The notes: generated by a model not told the origin, from the letters alone. 64,000 bases of DNA from Variovorax sp. Root473 (GCF_001426505.1 NZ_LMEV01000001.1:37486-101485), one strand, 5' to 3'. Numbered from the stretch's first letter, positions 43,665 to 53,039 are shown. Translations and numbers: made by a program.

Positions 43665-44663
43665 ATGACCCCACGCTCTCGTCCCATGTTCCAGCGCCGT
43701 TGCCTCCTGCTTGCGACGGCCACGGCGGCATCGATGCTGTTCGCGCTCGCGCCCGCCCGTGCCGAGCCGGCCTTCCCGACGAAGCCGGTGCGCTTCATCA
43801 TCCCCACCGCCCCGGGCGGCAACCTGGACCTGCTGGCGCGCGTCGTCGCCCAGAAGCTCGGCGAGGCCTGGGGCCAACAGGTGATCGTGGAAGGCCGCCC
43901 CGGCGCGAACACCATCCTTGCGACCACGGCCGTGGCCAAGTCGCCCGCCGACGGCCATACCGCGCTGTTCACCATCAGCGGCTTCGTGCAGAACCTGGCC
44001 ATGCACCCCAACCCGCAATACCGCGCGGCGGACTTCGTTCCGGTGTCGCTGGTCGCGTCCTTTCCCATCGCGCTCGCCGCCAAGGCCGCGCTGCCCGCCA
44101 ACGACCTGAAGGGCGTCGTCAAGCTGGCCCAGCAAGCACCCGACAAGCTCAGCTTCGGCAGCTACGGCGTCGGCTCGGGCGGCCACATCATTGGCGAAGG
44201 CCTGAACAAGGCGGCCGGCATCCGCATCAAACACCTGGCCTACAAGGGCGAAGCCGCCTCGTTCATCGACCTCGTGGGCGGGGACATCGACCTGGCCTAC
44301 GGGTCCGTCGGCTTCTATGCCCGCCAGCTCAGCGGCGGCAAGGTCAAGCTCATCTCGGTCGCGAGCGCGCGCCGGCTGAAGCAGTTCCCCGATGTGCCCA
44401 CCTTCGCCGAGGCCGGCTTCCCCGAGATCAACCTGCCGGGCTGGGGCGCCGTCTTCCTGCCCGCGAACACACCCGCGCCGGTGGTCGAGAAGTTCTCCAA
44501 CGAGATCCGCAAGATCGTCGCCATGCCGGACGTGCAGGCCAAGATCTACGAGATGGGCTTCGAGCCGGTGGGCAACTCCAGCAAGGAATTCGCCGGCGTC
44601 GTCGAGGCCGACCTGAAGGCCTGGGGGAAGATCGTTCGCGAAAACAACATCAAGCTCGACTGA
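43665..44663 (+). CDS. Bug/TctC-family periplasmic binding protein
   Basis: A 332-residue exported protein. The signal peptide (MFQRRCLLLATATAASMLFALAPARA) is followed by EPAFPTKPVRFIIPTAPGGNLDLLARVV, the Bug signature. The ATG at 43665 adds seven residues before an alternative ATG at 43686 that gives a more usual signal length. Conserved GQQVIVEGRPGANTILATTAVAKSPADGHTALF follows. It lies between a crotonase and a flavin monooxygenase-like gene, without a permease gene, and its stop is directly followed by the next start codon. Confidence 0.92.
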   Translation: MTPRSRPMFQRRCLLLATATAASMLFALAPARAEPAFPTKPVRFIIPTAPGGNLDLLARVVAQKLGEAWGQQVIVEGRPGANTILATTAVAKSPADGHTALFTISGFVQNLAMHPNPQYRAADFVPVSLVASFPIALAAKAALPANDLKGVVKLAQQAPDKLSFGSYGVGSGGHIIGEGLNKAAGIRIKHLAYKGEAASFIDLVGGDIDLAYGSVGFYARQLSGGKVKLISVASARRLKQFPDVPTFAEAGFPEINLPGWGAVFLPANTPAPVVEKFSNEIRKIVAMPDVQAKIYEMGFEPVGNSSKEFAGVVEADLKAWGKIVRENNIKLD

Positions 44664-45650
44664 GTGGAGACCCCCGCCTTGAACCCCCCAAAAATCACCT
44701 CCAGGCTCGGCATCCGAGTTCCCATCGTCCAGGGCGGCATGCAATGGGTCGGCCGCGCCGAACTGGCTGCGGCCGTCTCGAATGCCGGCGCGCTGGGCAT
44801 GCTCAGCGCATTGACGCAGCCCACGCCGGATGCGCTGCGCGCCGAGATCGCCCGGTGCCGCGCCCTGACCGGGCAGCCCTTCGGCGTCAACGTGACCATG
44901 CTGCGCACGGTCACGCCGCCGCCGTACGACGAGATCTTCGCCGCCATCATCGACATGGCGGTGCCCGTGGTCGAGACCGCCGGCAATGTGCCGGCCGAGG
45001 TGTTCGAGCGCCTGATCCGGGCGGGCATCACGGTGATCCACAAATGCACCTCCGTGCGCCACGCCCTGGCGGCGGAAAAACGCGGCGTTCACATCGTGAG
45101 CATCGACGGATTCGAGTGCGCGGGCCACCCCGGCGAGGAAGATGTCCCGGGCCTGGTGCTCATCCCCGCCGCCGTGTCGGCACTCTCGATCCCGGTCATC
45201 GCATCGGGCGGCATCGCCGACGGCCGGGGCATGGCGGCGGCGCTGGCCCTGGGCGCGCAGGGCGTCAACATGGGAACCCGCTTCGTGGCCACGCAGGAAG
45301 CGCCCGTGCACGAGAACATCAAGACCGCCCTGGTACGCGCCCGCGAGACCGACACGCGCCTGATGTTCCGCACGCTGGGCAACACGGCGCGCGTGCTGTC
45401 CAACCCGATCTCGAATGAAGTGCTTTCGCTCGAACGCCGCCCCGGCGGCTGCAGCTTCGAGGAGCTTCGCCCGCTGGTGGCCGGCGCGCGCGGCCGCGCC
45501 GCATTGGAAAGCGGCACGGTCGACGACGGGGTCGTCTGGGCGGGCCAGGTGGTCGGCCTGATCGACGACATTCCCAGCTGCCAGGACCTGGTGGACCGGA
45601 TGATGCGGCAATGCCGCGAGCGGCTGGCGGCGTCGGCAGCCCTCCTCTAG
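44664..45650 (+). CDS. Nitronate monooxygenase-family flavoprotein
   Basis: A 328-residue FMN TIM-barrel protein. TSRLGIRVPIVQGGMQWVG starts the fold, GQPFGVNVTML and VIPVIASGGIADGRGMAAALALGAQGVNMGTRF form the FMN phosphate site. The start is probably GTG at 44664, right behind the Bug stop; a TTG at 44679 is an alternative. Members oxidise nitronates, but relatives in steroid-catabolic clusters (for example IpdC of mycobacteria) act on CoA thioesters. Given the acyl-CoA context, a CoA-ester dehydrogenase role is as likely as nitronate detoxification. Confidence 0.87.
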   Translation: METPALNPPKITSRLGIRVPIVQGGMQWVGRAELAAAVSNAGALGMLSALTQPTPDALRAEIARCRALTGQPFGVNVTMLRTVTPPPYDEIFAAIIDMAVPVVETAGNVPAEVFERLIRAGITVIHKCTSVRHALAAEKRGVHIVSIDGFECAGHPGEEDVPGLVLIPAAVSALSIPVIASGGIADGRGMAAALALGAQGVNMGTRFVATQEAPVHENIKTALVRARETDTRLMFRTLGNTARVLSNPISNEVLSLERRPGGCSFEELRPLVAGARGRAALESGTVDDGVVWAGQVVGLIDDIPSCQDLVDRMMRQCRERLAASAALL

Positions 45651-45659
45651 CAAGAGCAA

Positions 45660-45689
45660 GGCCGCCCGGTGGACGCAGACCGGGCCGCC
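45660..45689. terminator. Candidate hairpin between convergent genes
   Basis: GGCCGCCCGGT (45660-45670) and ACCGGGCCGCC (45679-45689) form an 11-base stem with one mismatch and an 8-base loop. It lies between the stop of the NMO-family gene and the stop of the convergent acyl-CoA dehydrogenase. No T-run follows on either strand. Confidence 0.45.
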
Positions 45690-45717
45690 CTGCCGCATGC
45701 AGGCCTCACCCCGCGGC

Positions 45718-46875
45718 TCAGCCCAGGCTTTTCTCCATGTCGCGCGCGATCAGTTCCTTCATGATCTCGTTGGTGCCTGCCAGGATGCGGTGGATGCGCA
45801 CGTTCTGATAAAGGCGCGCGATCGGATATTCCAGCATGTAGCCCGCGCCGCCATGGAGCTGCACGCATTCGTCCACCACCTGGCCGCAGGCCTCGGTGAT
45901 CCACCACTTGGCCATGGCGGCGGTCGCGCCATCGAGCTGGCCGCGCACCAGCTTGTCGACGCACTCGTCGAGGAAGGCGCCCGCCAGGGCCGCCTTGGTC
46001 TGGCATTCCGCGAGCTTGAAGCGCGTGTTCTGCATCTGCAGCAGGCTCTGGCCGAACACCTTCCGGTCGGCCACGAACCGCAGCGTCTCCTCGATGGCGC
46101 GCTCCATGCAGGCGAGCGACATGGCCGCGGTGATCACGCGCTCCCGGGACAGCTCCTTCATCAGTTGGCGAAAGCCCTGTCCCTCCTCGGGGCCGAGCAG
46201 GTTCTCGCACGGCACGCGCATGTCGTCGAAGAACAGCTCGGCCGTGTCCTGCGAATGCAGGCCCACCTTCGCGAGCGTGCGGCCGCGGCGAAAGCCCTTC
46301 ACCTTGTCCGTCTCCACCACGATGATCGAGATACCGCGCGCGCCCTGCGCCGGGTCGGTCTTCGCCACCAGGCAGATCAGGTTCGCGGTGCTGCCGTTGG
46401 TGATGTAGGTCTTGGTGCCGTTGATGACGTATTCGTTGCCTTCACGGCGTGCGGTGGTGCGGATGCTCTGCAGGTCGGAGCCCGTGCCGGGCTCCGTCAT
46501 CGCAAGGCCGCCGACCAGATGGCCGCTGGCCATCTTCGGCAGCCACGCGTGCTTTTGCGATTCGCTGGCGAAGTTCTCGATGTAGTGCGCGACGATGCCG
46601 CTGTGCAGCGAGTTCCCCAGGCCCGGGCACAGCATGCGGCCCTGCTCGGAGAACAGCACGATCTCGTGCTTGAAGTTGCCGCCGCCGCCGCCGAAGGCTT
46701 CGCTGATGCCCGGGCACAGCAGCCCCGCTTCACCGGCCTTGTACCAGACGTCCCGGTCCACGACCTGCTGATGTCCCCAGCGCTCTTCGTGGGGCAGGAG
46801 TTCGGTCTCGTAGAAGCGGCGGGCGCTGTCGCGCAGGGTTTCGAGTTCGCTGTCCAGCCAGGCAGGTTGACGCAT
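45718..46875 (-). CDS. Acyl-CoA dehydrogenase (long-chain type)
   Basis: A 385-residue FAD enzyme. It has MTEPGTGSDLQSI (FAD contact), YITNGSTANLI, and a C-terminus IHRILAGTNEIMKELIARDMEK close to mammalian long-chain acyl-CoA dehydrogenase. As in that enzyme, the usual Glu near the C-terminus is absent (AGTNEIM) and the base is expected in LSRERVITAAM, about 110 residues earlier. The ATG at 46873-46875 was chosen; the longer open frame runs into the ligase gene. It is the second gene of a leftward pair with the ligase upstream and ends against a hairpin. Confidence 0.92.
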   Translation of the reverse strand: MRQPAWLDSELETLRDSARRFYETELLPHEERWGHQQVVDRDVWYKAGEAGLLCPGISEAFGGGGGNFKHEIVLFSEQGRMLCPGLGNSLHSGIVAHYIENFASESQKHAWLPKMASGHLVGGLAMTEPGTGSDLQSIRTTARREGNEYVINGTKTYITNGSTANLICLVAKTDPAQGARGISIIVVETDKVKGFRRGRTLAKVGLHSQDTAELFFDDMRVPCENLLGPEEGQGFRQLMKELSRERVITAAMSLACMERAIEETLRFVADRKVFGQSLLQMQNTRFKLAECQTKAALAGAFLDECVDKLVRGQLDGATAAMAKWWITEACGQVVDECVQLHGGAGYMLEYPIARLYQNVRIHRILAGTNEIMKELIARDMEKSLG

Positions 46876-46919
46876 GTGGGGTCGTTCCGTGGTTCGTGTG
46901 TGAAGAGGTTTGTGTCCGC

Positions 46920-48590
46920 TCAGCGCGACGCCGCGCGCGCGGCGTCCTGCAGGGTGCGCCAATCGATCTTTCCGGTGCCCGAGCGGGGCAGCCGCTCGAC
47001 GAAGTCGACCTCGCGAGGGCACTTATAGGTGGCCATCTGGCCTCGGGACCATTCCATGAGCTCATCCCGCGCCAGCTGCTGGCCCTCCCGCACCACCACC
47101 ACGGCCCGGACCTGCTCGCCCCGGCTGGGGTGCAGCACGGAGATCACGCAGGCCTCCTGGATGGCCGGGTGCCGGTGCAGCAGGGACTCGACCTCGGTCG
47201 GCCACACCTTGTAGCCGCCGACATTGATCATTCGCTTGAGGCGGTCCACAAGAAAGTAATAACCGTCGGCATCGCGCCGGACCAGGTCGCCGGTGCGCAG
47301 CCAGCGCGCGCCGTCCCGTGTCACGAACGAGGCGGCATTGGCCGCGTCGTTGTTCCAGTACCCCGGCGACACCTGCTCGCCCGCGACCCAGAGTTCGCCG
47401 ATCTCGGCGGTCTCGCCGTCCGGGTAGGGTTCGAGCGTGACCGGGTCCACCACCATCGCGCTCACGCCGAACTGCGGGATGCCCAGGCACTGGCGCTTGC
47501 CCCGATGCAGCGGGTTGGCCATCAGCATGGACGCGGTCTCGGTCATGCCGTAGGCCTCCATGTAGTGAATGCCCAGCTCTTCGGTCAGGCGCTCGTTCAC
47601 GGCCTGCGGCAATGCCGAGCCGCCGCCGGTGATCACGGCGACGCTTGCGAGCGTCTCGGGGCGAAGACCCGGCAGCGCGAGCAGGTCCAGCAGCATCGGC
47701 GGCGCGACGCCCCAGCGGTTCACGCGGTGCGCCACGATCAGCTTCGCCGCACGCGCCGCGTCCCAGCGCGGCAGCAGCACCACGGTGGCGCCAAGGTAGG
47801 TGGTCGTGTTGATGAGGGCCTGCAGCCCCTGCATGTGGAACATCGGCGATGCGCCGAGGAAGGTGTCTTGAGGACCATCGCCGCGCCAGACGCAGGGCGT
47901 GACCGCCGCCGCCATGAGCGTGCGATGGGTGTGCGTGCAGCCCTTGGGCCGCGCCGTGGTGCCGGAGGTGAACGCGATCAGCGCCAGGTCGTCGGGCCCC
48001 GCGCTCGCCGGGTCGGGGCTGAGCGCCGCGTCCACCACCGCCGTCCACGCCGAGACCGCGGCGTGGTCCACGGACCGGGGCGGCGCCATGAACCAGTCCG
48101 GGGTGTCCGCCTCGAGATCCGGCAACCCTTCGCTGTAGGCGAAGAGAACCACGTGGTCGACAAGCGTGCCCACGATCGGCTGCAGTTGCGGCCAGAGTTC
48201 CTGCGCAACGATCGCCACGCGCGCGCCGCTGTCCTGCGCCGCATGCTCGAACTCCTCGCGCAGGTTCATCGGGTTGACCGGCACGGCGACGGCGTCCGCG
48301 CGCTGGATGCCGTGGTACGCGGTGGCGAACTGGGGCGAACTCTGGCCCGAGAGCAGCACGCGGTCGCCGGCGCGAACCCCGGCGTGCCTCTGCAGCCAAC
48401 CCGCCACGGCCTGCGCATCGCGCCAGACCGCGGCGAAGGTGACGTCGTGACCGTAGACACGGTAGGCCGCCTTGTCCGGATACCGACGGGCGGCGATCTC
48501 CAGATTGCTCACCAGCGTGGTCTGGGGCAGATCCAGTCTGGTGGCCAGGCCTTTGGGCCAGAAGGGGGAAGCAGGCGATGCAGTGCTCAT
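46920..48590 (-). CDS. Acyl-CoA ligase (AMP-forming, medium/long-chain type)
   Basis: A 556-residue ANL-superfamily ligase. It has the P-loop AFTSGTTARPKGCTHTH near residue 210, YGMTETASMLM near residue 345, TGDLVRRDADGYYFLVDRLKRMI near residue 430, and the lysine motif SGTGKIDW near residue 540. It activates the acid of the right module. It is the first gene of a leftward operon, with a perfect type-B palindrome about 95 bases upstream, and is followed by the acyl-CoA dehydrogenase after 44 bases. Confidence 0.92.
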   Translation of the reverse strand: MSTASPASPFWPKGLATRLDLPQTTLVSNLEIAARRYPDKAAYRVYGHDVTFAAVWRDAQAVAGWLQRHAGVRAGDRVLLSGQSSPQFATAYHGIQRADAVAVPVNPMNLREEFEHAAQDSGARVAIVAQELWPQLQPIVGTLVDHVVLFAYSEGLPDLEADTPDWFMAPPRSVDHAAVSAWTAVVDAALSPDPASAGPDDLALIAFTSGTTARPKGCTHTHRTLMAAAVTPCVWRGDGPQDTFLGASPMFHMQGLQALINTTTYLGATVVLLPRWDAARAAKLIVAHRVNRWGVAPPMLLDLLALPGLRPETLASVAVITGGGSALPQAVNERLTEELGIHYMEAYGMTETASMLMANPLHRGKRQCLGIPQFGVSAMVVDPVTLEPYPDGETAEIGELWVAGEQVSPGYWNNDAANAASFVTRDGARWLRTGDLVRRDADGYYFLVDRLKRMINVGGYKVWPTEVESLLHRHPAIQEACVISVLHPSRGEQVRAVVVVREGQQLARDELMEWSRGQMATYKCPREVDFVERLPRSGTGKIDWRTLQDAARAASR

Positions 48591-48683
48591 GGATGGATCC
48601 GGACGCTGGAGTGGGGTCTGTCGGCCGCGCCCCGGGCGCTCGCTCGGGGCAGGAATCGGAGCGAATGTTATCCGCCATCAATT

Positions 48684-48698
48684 AAAGGTTCAACCTTT
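48684..48698. promoter_or_regulatory. Perfect 15-base type-B operator (B3) in the ligase / dienoyl-CoA reductase divergent region
   Basis: AAAGGTTCAACCTTT is a perfect palindrome about a central C. Its core GGTTCAACC matches the other type-B sites. It lies upstream of the leftward ligase gene (start 48590). I cannot recognise clean -35/-10 boxes for that direction. Together with B4, 38 bases to the right, it makes a two-site region. Confidence 0.75.
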
Positions 48699-48702
48699 AT
48701 TG

Positions 48703-48746
48703 TTGACGTCGCATTTCTTAAGTCATAGCATCGAAAGGATCAACCA
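48703..48746 (+). promoter_or_regulatory. Promoter plus type-B operator (B4), upstream of the dienoyl-CoA reductase operon
   Basis: TTGACG (48703-48708) and TAGCAT (48726-48731) are spaced by 17 bases. AGGATCAACCA (48736-48746) follows and matches TGGTTSAACCA in its right arm and most of its left arm. The -35 is identical to those at B2 and B5. Confidence 0.65.
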
Positions 48747-48769
48747 ATAAGAATCAGAGGCAGCGCTTC

Positions 48770-49581
48770 ATGGATCACGCGGGTTTCGCTCCCAACCTCC
48801 TGGCGGGAAAGACGGCACTGGTGGCCGGCGCCTCCAGCGGCATCAATCTCGCGATCGCGCAACGCCTGGCCCGGGCGGGCGCACGCGTGGCCATCCTGAG
48901 TCGCAGCCCCGAGCGCATCGAGGCGGCGGCGCAGGGCTTTCGCCGCGACGGGCACGAGGTGCTCGCGCGCGCCGCCGATGTGCGCGACTACGCCGGCGTG
49001 GCCGCCGTCATGGAAGAGACCCACCGGCATTTCGGCCCGCTGGACATCGTGGTGTCGGGCGCGGCCGGAAACTTCCACGCCCCCGCAGCGCACCTGAGCG
49101 CCAACGGATTCAAGACGGTGGCCGACATCGACCTGCTGGGCAACTTCAATGTCCTGCGCGCGAGCTTCGATCACCTGCGCAAGCCCGGCGCCTCGCTGCT
49201 GTCGATCACCGCGCCCGGCGCGCAGGTCGCGGGCATGTTCCAGGTCCATGCCAATGCGGCAAGGCCGGCATCGACATGACGGTGCGCTGCCTGGCCATGG
49301 AGTGGGGACCCGCGGGCGTGCGCGTGAATGCGCTGTCGCCCGGCCCGATCTGCGGCACGCCCGGGATGGCCAAGCTGGCCGCGTCGCCCGAGCGCGAACA
49401 GGCCATGAAGGCCCGCCTGCCGCTGCGCCGCTACGGCGATCTCGAAGACATCACGAACGCCGCGCTCTTCCTGGTCAGCGACCTGTCGCGCTACGTGACG
49501 GGCACGGTGCTCGACTGCGACGGCGGCATGCGCCTGGGCGACGCCTCGGCCGACGCACTGAGTCCGCTGCCGGCGCACTGA
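48770..49581 (+). pseudogene. 2,4-dienoyl-CoA reductase (peroxisomal DECR type), split by a one-base frameshift
   Basis: Two frames together encode one SDR of about 270 residues. The first (48770-49279) has VAGASSGINLAIAQRLA and the DECR-type GAAGNFHAPAAHLSANGFKTV. The second (49276-49581) has MTVRCLAMEWGPAGVRVNALSPGPI. The join should read VHANAAKAGIDMTVRCLA, the variant active-site region of peroxisomal 2,4-dienoyl-CoA reductases, in which His replaces the classical Tyr. Near 49259-49264 one A is missing (gcggcaagg instead of gcggcaaagg), which causes the shift. The second frame begins in an ATGA overlap, so two polypeptides could still be made. A genuine mutation and a sequencing error are both possible. 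The reductase would handle unsaturated acyl chains. Confidence 0.85.
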
Positions 49582-49613
49582 ACTCCTCCTTTCTCCCCAA
49601 CCAACGAGCTCGA

Positions 49614-50822
49614 ATGAAAGAAGCATTCATCTACGACGCGCTGCGCACGCCGCGCGGAAAGGGCCGTCCCGACGGACGCCTTCACGAAGTCAACCCCGTC
49701 GACCTGCTTGCGGGCCTGATGCAGGCACTGCAGGTGCGCAACCGGCTCGACACCTCGCAGATCCAGGACGCGCTGATCGGCTGCGTGATGCCGGTGGGCG
49801 AGCAAAGCGGATGCATCGCCAAGACGGCCGCGCTGCGCGCCGGCTGGGACTGGCAGGTGCCGGGCGTGCAGCTCGACCGCTACTGCGGCTCGGGCATCGA
49901 GGCGGTCAACATCGCCGCCGCGAAGCTGCGCTCCGGCTGGGAAGACCTGATCGTCGCGGGCGGCGTGGAATCGATGTCGCGCGTGGCCATGGGCGGCGCG
50001 CCCGGTCCCCGCGACACCAAGCCCGAGCTGGTGTTCCAGCTCCAGCCGGTTCCGACAGGCGTGGCGGCCGACCTGCTGGCCAGCCTGGACGGCCACACCC
50101 GCGACGACGTCGACGCCTACGCGCTGCGCTCGCAGCAGCGCGCCGCGCACGCACGCGCCAACGGCCACTTCGCCAGATCGATCGTGCCGGTGAAGGACAT
50201 CAACGGCCTCACCCTGCTGGCGGAAGACGAGCTGATCCGCGCGGACTCCACGGCCGAGAAGCTCGGTGCCCTCAAGCCCTCGTTCCAGGCCATGGGCGAA
50301 CTGGGCGGCTTCGACGCGCTCGCGCTGATGAAGTACCCGCAGCTGGAGCGGCTGACCCACGTGCACACCGGGGGCAACTCATCGGGCATCGTGGACGGGG
50401 CTTCGCTGCTCCTTTTGGGCACAGCAGAAAAGGGCCAGGCGCTTGGCCTCACGCCGCGCGCCCGCGTGGTGTCGGTGGCGGCGATCGGCACTGAGCCGAC
50501 GCTGATGCTGGCAGGCCCGGCGCCCGCAAGCCGCTTGGCCCTGCGAAGAGCCGGGCTGGCCATCGACGACATCGACCTCATCGAGGTGAACGAAGCGTTC
50601 TCGTCCGTCGTCCTGCGCTTCATCAGCGAAATGCGCGTGGACCCCGAGCGGGTGAACGTCAACGGCGGGGCGATCGCCATGGGGCATCCGCTGGGCGCCA
50701 CGGGCGGGATGCTCATCGGCACGTTGCTGGATGAACTCGAGCGCCGCCAGCTCCGGCGCGGACTGGTCACGGCCTGCGTGGCAGGCGGCATGGGCATCGC
50801 CACCATCATCGAACGGGTTTAA
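49614..50822 (+). CDS. Acetyl-CoA acyltransferase (FadA-type thiolase)
   Basis: A 402-residue thiolase. The nucleophile is Cys91 in DRYCGSGIEAVN, NEAFSSV lies near residue 325, NGGAIAMGHPLGATGG carries the second His near residue 350, and the C-terminal Cys is in TACVAGGMG. All catalytic positions are intact. It cleaves 3-oxoacyl-CoA to acetyl-CoA and a shortened acyl-CoA. It is seven bases from the FadB-like gene and pairs with it in the manner of fadAB. Confidence 0.94.
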   Translation: MKEAFIYDALRTPRGKGRPDGRLHEVNPVDLLAGLMQALQVRNRLDTSQIQDALIGCVMPVGEQSGCIAKTAALRAGWDWQVPGVQLDRYCGSGIEAVNIAAAKLRSGWEDLIVAGGVESMSRVAMGGAPGPRDTKPELVFQLQPVPTGVAADLLASLDGHTRDDVDAYALRSQQRAAHARANGHFARSIVPVKDINGLTLLAEDELIRADSTAEKLGALKPSFQAMGELGGFDALALMKYPQLERLTHVHTGGNSSGIVDGASLLLLGTAEKGQALGLTPRARVVSVAAIGTEPTLMLAGPAPASRLALRRAGLAIDDIDLIEVNEAFSSVVLRFISEMRVDPERVNVNGGAIAMGHPLGATGGMLIGTLLDELERRQLRRGLVTACVAGGMGIATIIERV

Positions 50823-50829
50823 GACAGAC

Positions 50830-52974
50830 ATGAGCAGCATTCAGTACCAGCAAGACGCCGACGGCATCGTCACCCTGACGATCGACATGCCCGGCCAGTC
50901 GGCCAACACCATGAACACGGTCTTCCGCACCGATCATGCGGCCGCGGTCGATCGGATCGAGGCCGAGCGCGACCGCATCACGGGCGTGATCGTCACGTCG
51001 GGAAAGAAGACCTTCTTCGCCGGTGGCGACCTGCACAGCCTGCTGGCCGTGCAGGCGGACGAGGCCGGTGCGCTCTTCGAGCGCGCGCAGGGCATGAAGG
51101 CCACGATGCGCCGCCTCGAGAAACTGGGCAAGCCGGTCGTGGCGGCCATCAACGGCACCGCGCTGGGCGGCGGCTTCGAGCTGTGCCTGGCCTGCCACGC
51201 CCGCTTCGCGCTGGACGACCAGCGCATCGCCCTGGGCCTGCCCGAAGTGGGCCTGGGCCTGCTTCCCGGCGGCGGCGGCATCGTGCGGCTGGTGCGCATG
51301 ATGGGACTGGAAGCGGCCATGCCCTACCTGATGGAAGGAACCACCTTCGCCCCCCGCAAGGCCGTGGCGCTGGGCCTGATCGACGACGTGGCCGCCGACA
51401 GCGGCACGCTCCTTGAAAAAGCCCGCGCCTGGATCCTCGCCAACCCGCAAGCCGTGCAGCCGTGGGACCGCAAGGGCTGGCAGTTGCCCGGCGCCACGGC
51501 GCTGGCACCGGCCTCTCTGACCTTCCTGCGCACCGCGCCGGTCCAGCTCATGAAGAAGACGCGCGGCTGCTATCCCGCGCCGCAGGCGATCTTCTCGGCC
51601 GCGGTCGAAGGCGCGGTGGTGGACTTCGACACCGCCAGCACCATCGAGAGCCGCTACATCGCACGCCTGGCCCCCGGGCCGGTCGCCAAGAACCTGATCA
51701 CCACGTTCTTCTTCCAGATGAACGAGATCAAGTCCGACAAGGGCCGCCCGGCCGGCTTCCCGCCCGCGAAGTTCCAGCGCGTGGGCGTGCTCGGCGCGGG
51801 CATGATGGGCGCGGGCATCGCGTACGTGAACGCCATGCGCGGCATCACCACCGTGCTGAAGGACGTGTCCGTCGAGCAGGCCGGCAAGGGCAAGGCGTAC
51901 AGCGAGAAACTGATGGCCAGGCGCATCGCCAAGGGCGCGCTGACCGAGGCCCGCCGCGACGAGGTCCTGCAGGCCATCGTTCCCACCGCCGACGCCGCCG
52001 ATCTCTCCGGCTGCGAGCTCATCATCGAGGCCGTCTTCGAGAACCGGGAGCTCAAGGCGCGGGTGACCGCCGAAGCCGAGCCGCTGCTGGCCGGCAACGG
52101 GATCTTCGCCTCCAACACGTCGACGCTGCCGATCACCGGCTTGGCCCAGGCCAGCCGCAACGCGGACCGCTTCGTGGGCCTGCACTTCTTCTCGCCCGTG
52201 GACCGCATGCCGCTGGTCGAGGTCATCAAGGGCCGCGAAACCTCGCCCGAGACGCTGGCGCGCGCACTCGACTATGTCAGGCAGATCGGCAAGACGCCGA
52301 TCGTGGTCAACGACGCGCGCGGCTTCTTCACCAGCCGCGTGTTCGGCACCTTCACCAAGGAAGGCGCGGCCATGCTGGGTGAAGGCGTTCCCGCCGCACT
52401 GATCGAGAACGCGGCGCTCGGCGTGGGCATGCCGGTCGGTCCGCTGGCCGTGATGGACGAGACCTCGATGGCACTGAGCCTGTCGGTGAAGCGGCAGACC
52501 GAATCGGACCTCGCCGCCGAAGGCAGGGCCATGGCCGCGCACCCGGGCTGGGACGTGATCACGCGCATGGCCGACGGCCTCGGCCGCCCTGGCCGCGCGG
52601 GCGGCGGCGGGTACTACGACTATCCCGAAGGCGCGCCCAAGCGGCTGTGGCCCGGGCTGGTGCAGGAGTTCGGCCGGGACGGCGTCGACGTGCCGCTGGC
52701 CGATCTGCGCGACCGCATCCTCTACATCCAGGCGATCGAATCGATTCGGATCATGGAAGAAGGCGTGATCGACCATGCGCGCGACGCGAACATCGGCTCG
52801 GTGCTGGGCATCGGCTTCCCGCGCTGGACCGGCGGGACGCTGCAGTTCGTGAACATGGTCGGACTGGACGCCTTCGCAAGGCGCGCCTCGGCCCTGGCCG
52901 CGCGCTACGGCGAACGCTTCGCGCCGCCGGACATGCTGCTGGACATGGCACGGCGCGAGGAACGCTTCGTCTGA
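50830..52974 (+). CDS. Bifunctional enoyl-CoA hydratase / 3-hydroxyacyl-CoA dehydrogenase (FadB/FadJ-like)
   Basis: A 714-residue fusion. The N-terminal crotonase domain (about 1-200) has FFAGGDLHSL, GGGFELCLACH and GLPEVGLGLLPGGGG, with both hydratase glutamates. The Rossmann motif VGVLGAGMMGAGIAYVNA lies near residue 318, ASNTSTLPI and GLHFFSPVDRMPLVEVI near residues 430-460, and the C-terminal dehydrogenase domains follow, with GGGGYYDYPEG. It performs hydration and oxidation of the beta-oxidation cycle. With the upstream thiolase and dienoyl-CoA reductase it makes a complete set for unsaturated chains. Confidence 0.94.
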   Translation: MSSIQYQQDADGIVTLTIDMPGQSANTMNTVFRTDHAAAVDRIEAERDRITGVIVTSGKKTFFAGGDLHSLLAVQADEAGALFERAQGMKATMRRLEKLGKPVVAAINGTALGGGFELCLACHARFALDDQRIALGLPEVGLGLLPGGGGIVRLVRMMGLEAAMPYLMEGTTFAPRKAVALGLIDDVAADSGTLLEKARAWILANPQAVQPWDRKGWQLPGATALAPASLTFLRTAPVQLMKKTRGCYPAPQAIFSAAVEGAVVDFDTASTIESRYIARLAPGPVAKNLITTFFFQMNEIKSDKGRPAGFPPAKFQRVGVLGAGMMGAGIAYVNAMRGITTVLKDVSVEQAGKGKAYSEKLMARRIAKGALTEARRDEVLQAIVPTADAADLSGCELIIEAVFENRELKARVTAEAEPLLAGNGIFASNTSTLPITGLAQASRNADRFVGLHFFSPVDRMPLVEVIKGRETSPETLARALDYVRQIGKTPIVVNDARGFFTSRVFGTFTKEGAAMLGEGVPAALIENAALGVGMPVGPLAVMDETSMALSLSVKRQTESDLAAEGRAMAAHPGWDVITRMADGLGRPGRAGGGGYYDYPEGAPKRLWPGLVQEFGRDGVDVPLADLRDRILYIQAIESIRIMEEGVIDHARDANIGSVLGIGFPRWTGGTLQFVNMVGLDAFARRASALAARYGERFAPPDMLLDMARREERFV

Positions 52975-53039
52975 TCGATACGGCGCGCCGGCGCGCATCG
53001 GCTGGCGCTCCCCTCACATCACTACAAGGAGACAACTTC

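Noticed and set aside
22476..45650. A complete steroid (HIP) degradation cluster
   Set aside because: Although KstD-like, IpdC-like and Ltp2-like proteins occur, no IpdAB-type CoA-transferase/hydrolase pair, extradiol dioxygenase or KshAB-type hydroxylase was found, so only a partial parallel can be claimed.
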